From the NCBI RefSeq assembly GCF_000310185.1, contig NZ_AMXD01000023.1:1-37603 (forward strand): a DNA stretch of 37,603 nucleotides, written 5' to 3'. The notes beneath the pieces are model-generated. The model was given only the letters and a program-made list of their open reading frames with translations, ran no database searches and was not told the origin of the DNA. The translations under genes and the position numbers were made by a program. The stretch comes from Thauera aminoaromatica S2 (GTDB lineage: Bacteria; Pseudomonadota; Gammaproteobacteria; Burkholderiales; Rhodocyclaceae). Shown piece by piece: positions 32,796-37,603 of the stretch. Position 1 is the stretch's first letter, and each line of letters opens with the position of its first letter.

Positions 32796-33520
32796 GCGGC
32801 GACGCCATGCCGCGCGGCAACCTCTACCTGGTCCCCGTGGCCCTGGGCGAGCACACACCGTGGGCACACTTCCTGCCTGCGCAGGCACAGGCGATCGCAG
32901 CCGGCCTGCGCCACTTCGTCGTCGAGACCGCGCGCGCGGCGCGCGCCCACCTCAAGCAGCTCGACTATCCCCACCCGCTGCGCGACACGGACATCCGCGA
33001 GCTGCCCGCCGAGGCCGCCGACGCGGCGCTCGACGCGCTGCTCGCCCCCGCGCTCGCCGGCACGGACCTCGGCCTGCTCTCGGACGCCGGCTGCCCGGCG
33101 GTGGCCGACCCCGGCGCCCGCCTGGTGGCACGCGCGCACGCCCTCGGCATCCGCGTCGTGCCGCTGGTCGGCCCCTCCTCCATCCTGCTCGGGCTGATGG
33201 GCTCGGGGCTCAACGGCCAGAGCTTCGCCTTCCACGGCTACCTGCCGGTGGCCGAGGGCGAGCGCGATGGGGCCCTGCGCACGCTCGAGGACGAATCCCG
33301 GAAGCTCGGGCGCACGCAGATCTTCATCGAGACGCCTTATCGCAACGAGCGCATGCTCGACGCCCTGCTGCGCACGCTCAAGCCCGAAACCCGGCTGTGC
33401 GTGGCCTGCGAACTCAACACCGCGGACGAATTCCTCCTCACCCGCAGCGTGCGCGAGTGGAAGAAGGCTGCGCGCCCCGCCCTCGCCCGCCGCCCCGCGC
33501 TCTTCCTGCTGCTGGCCTGA
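32792..33520 (+). CDS. RsmI-like SAM-dependent methyltransferase (tetrapyrrole methylase fold)
   Basis: This 242-residue protein shares the RsmI/tetrapyrrole-methylase fold. The opening [13 protein letters not shown] is followed by [16 protein letters not shown] (the SAM-binding DAG-P--DPG motif), [30 protein letters not shown] and [15 protein letters not shown]. It lacks the first PTPIGN motif of true RsmI, so it is the paralogue common in betaproteobacteria beside maf, whose substrate is not established. It overlaps maf by 4 nt and is convergent with the HAD gene. Confidence 0.85.
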   Translation: MSGDAMPRGNLYLVPVALGEHTPWAHFLPAQAQAIAAGLRHFVVETARAARAHLKQLDYPHPLRDTDIRELPAEAADAALDALLAPALAGTDLGLLSDAGCPAVADPGARLVARAHALGIRVVPLVGPSSILLGLMGSGLNGQSFAFHGYLPVAEGERDGALRTLEDESRKLGRTQIFIETPYRNERMLDALLRTLKPETRLCVACELNTADEFLLTRSVREWKKAARPALARRPALFLLLA

Positions 33521-33535
33521 ACGACGCTACGCGGC

Positions 33536-34192
33536 TCAGGCGTTGGCCAGCAGCCAGCCCGCGAGCTCACCCGGCGTACGCACGCAGGCGAGCGGGGACT
33601 CGGCCACCAGCACCTCGACCGGATGCGCGCCGAAGCCCACCGCCAGCCCGGCGGTGCGCGCGTTCTTCGCCATCTGCAGGTCGTGGGTGGTGTCGCCGAT
33701 CATCAGGGTGCGCTCCGGCGCCACGCCGAGCTCGTCCATGAGCGCTTCAAGCATCGCCGGATGCGGCTTGGAGAAGCACTCGTCGGCGCAGCGCGTGGCA
33801 TGAAAATAGCGACCCAGCCCGGTGTGGCAGAGCGCACGGTTCAGGCCCACGCGGCTCTTGCCGGTGGCGACCGCCAGCAGGTGGCCGCGCCCGGCAAGCG
33901 CGTCGATCAGCGCGTCGATGCCCTCGAAGAGGCTCAGCTCGTGATCCGAGGACAGGTAGTGGTGACGATAGCGCTCGACCATGCGCGGATAGTCGGACTC
34001 TTCCAGATCGGGCACGGCGTGGCGCAACGCATCGCCCAGGCCGAGGCCGATGACGTAGCGCGCGCGCTCCTCGGAGGGCACCGGCAGATCGAGGTCGCGC
34101 GCCGCGGCCTGCATCGCACGCACGATGGCGGCAGCCGAATCCATCAAGGTGCCGTCCCAGTCGAAGACGATCAGGTCGAAACGTTCAGCCAT
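33536..34192 (-). CDS. HAD-superfamily phosphatase (Gph-like)
   Basis: From the ATG at 34192 the protein has 218 residues. HAD motif I is VFDWDGTLMDS (nucleophile D11, acid D13), motif II is in AVATGKSRVGL, and motif III/IV is KPHPAMLEALMDELGV with MIGDTTHDLQMAKNA. The helical cap between motifs I and II is that of phosphoglycolate-phosphatase-like enzymes. In proteobacteria a HAD gene of this type often follows rluC. Here the two overlap by 8 nt. The exact substrate cannot be read from the sequence. Confidence 0.9.
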   Translation of the reverse strand: MAERFDLIVFDWDGTLMDSAAAIVRAMQAAARDLDLPVPSEERARYVIGLGLGDALRHAVPDLEESDYPRMVERYRHHYLSSDHELSLFEGIDALIDALAGRGHLLAVATGKSRVGLNRALCHTGLGRYFHATRCADECFSKPHPAMLEALMDELGVAPERTLMIGDTTHDLQMAKNARTAGLAVGFGAHPVEVLVAESPLACVRTPGELAGWLLANA

Positions 34193-35144
34193 GCTTTTTC
34201 TCCGCGGCATCGAGCCGGTCGAGGAAGGTTTGCAGGTCCGCGGGCAGCGGCGAATCGAAGGCGAGCGGCGCACCGGTGAGCGGGTGGGCGAGGCGCAGCT
34301 TCGCAGCGTGCAGGAACATCCGCCGCAAGCCCTCGACCTCCAGGCGCTTGTTGAGCGCGAAGTCGCCGTATTTGTCGTCGCCGCACAGCGCGAAGCCGAG
34401 ATGGGCAAGATGCACGCGGATCTGATGCGTGCGCCCGGTCTTCAGTTCCACCTCGAGCAGGCTGTAGTCGCGCCAGCGCCGTACCAGGCGCACGATGCTG
34501 TGCGCCGCCTTGCCCTCGTCCGCGACGCGCACCCGGCGCTCGCCTTCGGCGGTCAGGTACTTGTGCAGCGGAACCTTGACGTGCTGCAGCGGATTGGACC
34601 AGCGCCCCGGCACCAGGGTCAGATAGCGCTTCTCCACGCTGCCCTCGCGCATCATGTCGTGCAACGCGGTGAGCGCCGAGCGTTTCTTCGCGACGATCAG
34701 CAGCCCCGAGGTCTCGCGGTCGAGGCGATGGGCGAGCTCGAGCATGCGTAGCTCGGGGCGCTGCACGCGCAGCTGCTCGATCACCCCATAGCTCACCCCG
34801 CTGCCGCCATGCACCGCCTTGCCGGAGGGCTTGTCGATGACGAGCAGCGCCTCGTCCTCGTACACCACCGGCAGCGGCTTGCCCGCCGGCGCGGGTGCGG
34901 CGTGGGTCGGCTCGGCGATGCGGATCGGCGGGATGCGCACCTCGTCGCCCTCCTGCAGGCGATAGGTCTGCTGCACGCGACGCCCGTTCACCCGCACCTC
35001 GCCGCTGCGCAGGATGCGATAGACGTGGCTCTTGGGCACCCCCTTGGCGATGCGCAGGAGGTAGTTGTCGATGCGCTGGCCCGCCGCCGCCTCGTCGATG
35101 CGTTCGTGGCGAACCGCGATCGCTTTGCCTTCAATCGTCGTCAT
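34185..35144 (-). CDS. rluC: 23S rRNA pseudouridine synthase RluC
   Basis: RluC makes pseudouridines at 955, 2504 and 2580 of 23S rRNA (Escherichia coli numbering). The 319-residue protein has an N-terminal S4 domain ([23 protein letters not shown]) and the catalytic Asp in [16 protein letters not shown] (D142). C-terminal landmarks are [16 protein letters not shown] and GDDKYGD. The start [13 protein letters not shown] (ATG 35144) is preferred over a longer frame. It is divergent from rne, as in many proteobacteria. A TATATT sits only 2 nt before the ATG. Confidence 0.95.
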   Translation of the reverse strand: MTTIEGKAIAVRHERIDEAAAGQRIDNYLLRIAKGVPKSHVYRILRSGEVRVNGRRVQQTYRLQEGDEVRIPPIRIAEPTHAAPAPAGKPLPVVYEDEALLVIDKPSGKAVHGGSGVSYGVIEQLRVQRPELRMLELAHRLDRETSGLLIVAKKRSALTALHDMMREGSVEKRYLTLVPGRWSNPLQHVKVPLHKYLTAEGERRVRVADEGKAAHSIVRLVRRWRDYSLLEVELKTGRTHQIRVHLAHLGFALCGDDKYGDFALNKRLEVEGLRRMFLHAAKLRLAHPLTGAPLAFDSPLPADLQTFLDRLDAAEKKHG

Positions 35145-35595
35145 GAAATATACTTTCGCGCGGTTGAACCGGTCGCTGCCACCCAAGTGCGGCGCGTCAG
35201 CAGTCCGTCAGGTCGAAACACCTGCTCCGGACGACGCGCGCAGACTGCTGGCAAAGAGCCCTGAAGAGCGCTCCCGGTCACAACCCTTGCCCGCCATCCA
35301 AGGCCGAAAAGGCGCCGATGGTAACGCAAGCGATCCCCTTCGACACACCCATCCAGCCCCCGGGTTGGATTTTGACGCGCAAGTCACCGACGCAGGATCA
35401 AATGTTCCGGCCACGCTGCCGCACCGGCACCGCGGGCGGGAACAAGAGAAATTCGACCAGCCGACCCATCACAGCCCTGTTAACCCACCGGATGAAAGCA
35501 GCAGCAGCCCTACCCAATCGCTCCTGATCCCGGAAAGCGCGATGGTGCGCGCCGTTCGTCCTGCCCGTGTGTCTTCTCGCGGGAGAACGATCCAA
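35145..35595 (+). other. Long rluC-rne intergenic region / rne leader
   Basis: These 451 bp hold no convincing gene. The short open frames inside look non-coding in composition. In Escherichia coli the rne gene has a long 5' leader that feeds back on its own decay, and this region is in the equivalent place. I see no consensus promoter: TTTTGACGCG near 35371 could be a -35 box, but no matching -10 follows. GGGAG lies about 9 nt before the rne ATG. Confidence 0.5.
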
Positions 35596-37603
35596 ATGAA
35601 GCGCATGCTTTTCAATGCGACGCAGGCCGAAGAACTGCGCGTCGCGATCGTGGACGGTCAGAAACTGATCGACCTCGATATCGAATCGGCCGCCAAGGAA
35701 GAACGCAAGAGCAACATCTACAAGGCCGTCATCACCCGCATCGAGCCCAGCCTCGAGGCGGCGTTCGTGGACTACGGTGCCGACCGCCACGGCTTCCTGC
35801 CGTTCAAGGAGATCTCGCGTTCCTATTTCCAGCCTGGTGCGGACGCCAAGGCCTCGATCAAGGAAGCCCTGAAGGAAGGCCAGGAACTCATCGTCCAGGT
35901 CGAGAAGGACGAGCGCGGCAACAAGGGTGCGGCGCTCACCACCTACATCTCGCTGGCCGGCCGCTATCTGGTGCTGATGCCCAACAACCCGCGCGGCGGT
36001 GGCGTCTCGCGCCGCGTCGAGGGTGACGAGCGCGCCGAACTGCGCGAGAACATGGATCAGCTCGACGTCCCCCAGGGCATGAGCCTGATCGCGCGCACCG
36101 CGGCGATCGGCCGCAGCGCCGAAGAGCTGCAGTGGGACCTCAACTATCTGCTGCAGCTGTGGACCGCCATCGAAGGCGCGGCACAGGGCCAGTCCGGCGC
36201 CTTCCTGATCTACCAGGAAGGCAGTCTGGTGATCCGCGCGATCCGCGACTACTTCCAGCCCGACATCGGCGAGATCCTGATCGACACCGACGACATCTTC
36301 GAGCAGGCCACGCAGTTCATGGCCCACGTGATGCCGGGCAACGTCGCCCGCGTGAAGCGCTACAGCGACGACGTGCCGCTGTTCTCGCGCTTCCAGATCG
36401 AGCACCAGATCGAGTCGGCCTATTCGCGCCAGGTGAACCTGCCCTCGGGCGGTGCCGTGGTGATCGACCATACCGAGGCGCTGGTGTCGATCGACGTCAA
36501 CTCGGGCCGCGCCACCAAGGGCTCGGACATCGAGGAGACCGCCTTCCGCACCAACTGCGAGGCGGCCGACGAGATCGCCCGCCAGCTCCGCCTGCGCGAC
36601 CTCGGCGGCCTCATCGTCATCGATTTCATCGACATGGAATCGGCCAAGAACCAGCGCGAGGTCGAGAACCGCCTGCGCGACGCGCTGCGCCACGACCGCG
36701 CCCGCGTGCAGACCGGCAAGATCAGCCGCTTCGGCCTGCTCGAGCTGTCGCGCCAGCGCCTGCGCCCGGCGCTCGCCGAAACCAGCTACATCACCTGCCC
36801 GCGCTGCAACGGCACCGGCCACATCCGCAGCACCGAATCGTCGGCGCTGCACATCGTGCGCATCCTCGAAGAAGAGGCGATGAAGGACAATACCGGCGCG
36901 GTGCACCTGCAGGTGCCGGTCGATGTCGCCACCTTCCTGCTCAACGAGAAGCGGGTCGACATCGCGCGCATCGAGATGCGCCACAAGGTGCAGCTCATCA
37001 TCGTTCCGAACCGCCATCTCGAGACGCCGGCGCACGAGATCATCCGCCTGCGCCACGACCAGCTCAACACCGAGGACATCGCCCTGGCGAGCTATCAGAT
37101 GGTGCAGAAGCCGGTCGAAGAGGACACCCGCCTGCCCTCCAAGGCCAACGAGCGCCCGGCACGCCCCGAGGCCGCGGTGAAGGGCATCGCCCCCGCGCAG
37201 CCTGCCCCGATGGCTGCACCCGAGCCCGCTCCCGCCTCGGCCCCGGCCCCTGCCGCGCCCGAGCCCAAGGGGCTGATCGCGCGCATCATGGGCTGGTTCT
37301 CCGCCGGCAAGGGCGCCGCGGAACCGGTCCCCGCCCCGGTCGTGGAAGAGACTCCGAAACGCGAGGCGCGCCCGCGTGGCGAACGCAGCGGCGAGGGTCG
37401 CCGCAATGGCGGCAGCAATGGCGGCCGTGGCCGTCGCGGCGAGCGCGACGGCGAGGCGCAGCCCTCCACCCGCGGCAGCCGTGCCGAGCGTGGCGAGAGC
37501 ACCGAGCGTCCGCAGCGCGTCGCGGCCGAGCGTGCCGAGCGCCCCGAGCGTGCTGAACGCCCCGAGCGTGGCGAGCGTGCCGAGCGCAGCGAAGGCGGCC
37601 GCC
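35596..37603 (+). CDS. rne: Ribonuclease E (3' truncated by window end)
   Basis: RNase E is the endonuclease that starts mRNA decay and processes rRNA and tRNA. The frame opens [20 protein letters not shown] and is still open at the window end (669 codons). An S1 domain lies near residues 35-125. Catalytic Asp residues fit D300 (SIDVNSG) and D343 (IDFIDM), and the zinc-link cysteines are C401 and C404 (CPRCNGTGH). The offset from the Escherichia coli numbering is 3. Around residue 558, [15 protein letters not shown] is an amphipathic helix in the place of the membrane-targeting segment. The remaining tail is proline/alanine-rich and then Arg/Glu-rich ([20 protein letters not shown]). Confidence 0.96.
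   Translation, partial: MKRMLFNATQAEELRVAIVDGQKLIDLDIESAAKEERKSNIYKAVITRIEPSLEAAFVDYGADRHGFLPFKEISRSYFQPGADAKASIKEALKEGQELIVQVEKDERGNKGAALTTYISLAGRYLVLMPNNPRGGGVSRRVEGDERAELRENMDQLDVPQGMSLIARTAAIGRSAEELQWDLNYLLQLWTAIEGAAQGQSGAFLIYQEGSLVIRAIRDYFQPDIGEILIDTDDIFEQATQFMAHVMPGNVARVKRYSDDVPLFSRFQIEHQIESAYSRQVNLPSGGAVVIDHTEALVSIDVNSGRATKGSDIEETAFRTNCEAADEIARQLRLRDLGGLIVIDFIDMESAKNQREVENRLRDALRHDRARVQTGKISRFGLLELSRQRLRPALAETSYITCPRCNGTGHIRSTESSALHIVRILEEEAMKDNTGAVHLQVPVDVATFLLNEKRVDIARIEMRHKVQLIIVPNRHLETPAHEIIRLRHDQLNTEDIALASYQMVQKPVEEDTRLPSKANERPARPEAAVKGIAPAQPAPMAAPEPAPASAPAPAAPEPKGLIARIMGWFSAGKGAAEPVPAPVVEETPKREARPRGERSGEGRRNGGSNGGRGRRGERDGEAQPSTRGSRAERGESTERPQRVAAERAERPERAERPERGERAERSEGGR

Noticed and set aside
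35398-37056. A 552-codon minus-strand open frame antisense to rne
   Set aside because: It is a shadow frame: rne has full domain and active-site evidence over the same bases.

Overview
The window is GC-rich, densely packed chromosomal DNA. Gene content and order fit a betaproteobacterium of the Rhodocyclales (Thauera/Azoarcus type). The main support is a long minus-strand block, rpoE-rseA-rseB-rseC-mucD-grx-lepA-lepB-DUF4845-rnc-era-recO-pdxJ-acpS-nagZ, and a fatty-acid block, yceD-rpmF-plsX-fabH-fabD-fabG-acpP-fabF. Both orders are typical of that class. The genus is inferred from style and gene order; no database search was possible.

Layout. Positions 1-1709 hold the 3' end of an ImuB-type Y-family polymerase gene, a REP-like repeat pair and a small four-helix membrane protein, all plus strand. 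Positions 1809-3656 encode an M61 (glycyl aminopeptidase-like) metallopeptidase with a PDZ domain. Positions 3830-8578 are an accessory two-gene minus-strand operon: a 463-residue helical coiled-coil protein followed, after 6 nt, by a 1116-residue protein. The large protein has a glycine-rich N-terminal third, a long helical/coiled-coil middle with one hydrophobic stretch, and a beta-rich C-terminus resembling the TcB-binding end of Tc-toxin A subunits. This pair is the best candidate for an undescribed system. It sits beside two tandem tRNA-Val(CAC) genes (8982-9200), which have a good promoter and a terminator.

Positions 9339-23495 are the housekeeping block, all minus strand: uvrC, nagZ, acpS, pdxJ, recO, era, rnc, DUF4845, lepB, lepA, a thioredoxin-fold protein and the sigma-E envelope-stress operon. 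Many junctions overlap by 1-4 nt, suggesting translational coupling. Positions 23713-25311 carry nadB (plus strand, divergent from rpoE), followed by a convergent ygfX-like gene.

Positions 25880-32078 form the phospholipid/fatty-acid initiation and elongation cluster with rpmF and yceD. Three hairpins or terminator-like elements break the cluster: between rpmF and plsX, between fabG and acpP, and between acpP and fabF. Positions 32220-33520 encode a Maf-family pyrophosphatase and an RsmI-like methyltransferase. Positions 33536-35144 encode a Gph-like HAD phosphatase and the pseudouridine synthase RluC. After a 451-nt leader, rne (RNase E) runs off the right end.

The window contains no transposase, integrase, rRNA gene or CRISPR array that I can see. 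A small family of REP-like hairpins with GNRA-type loops and a covarying stem lies in three intergenic regions.
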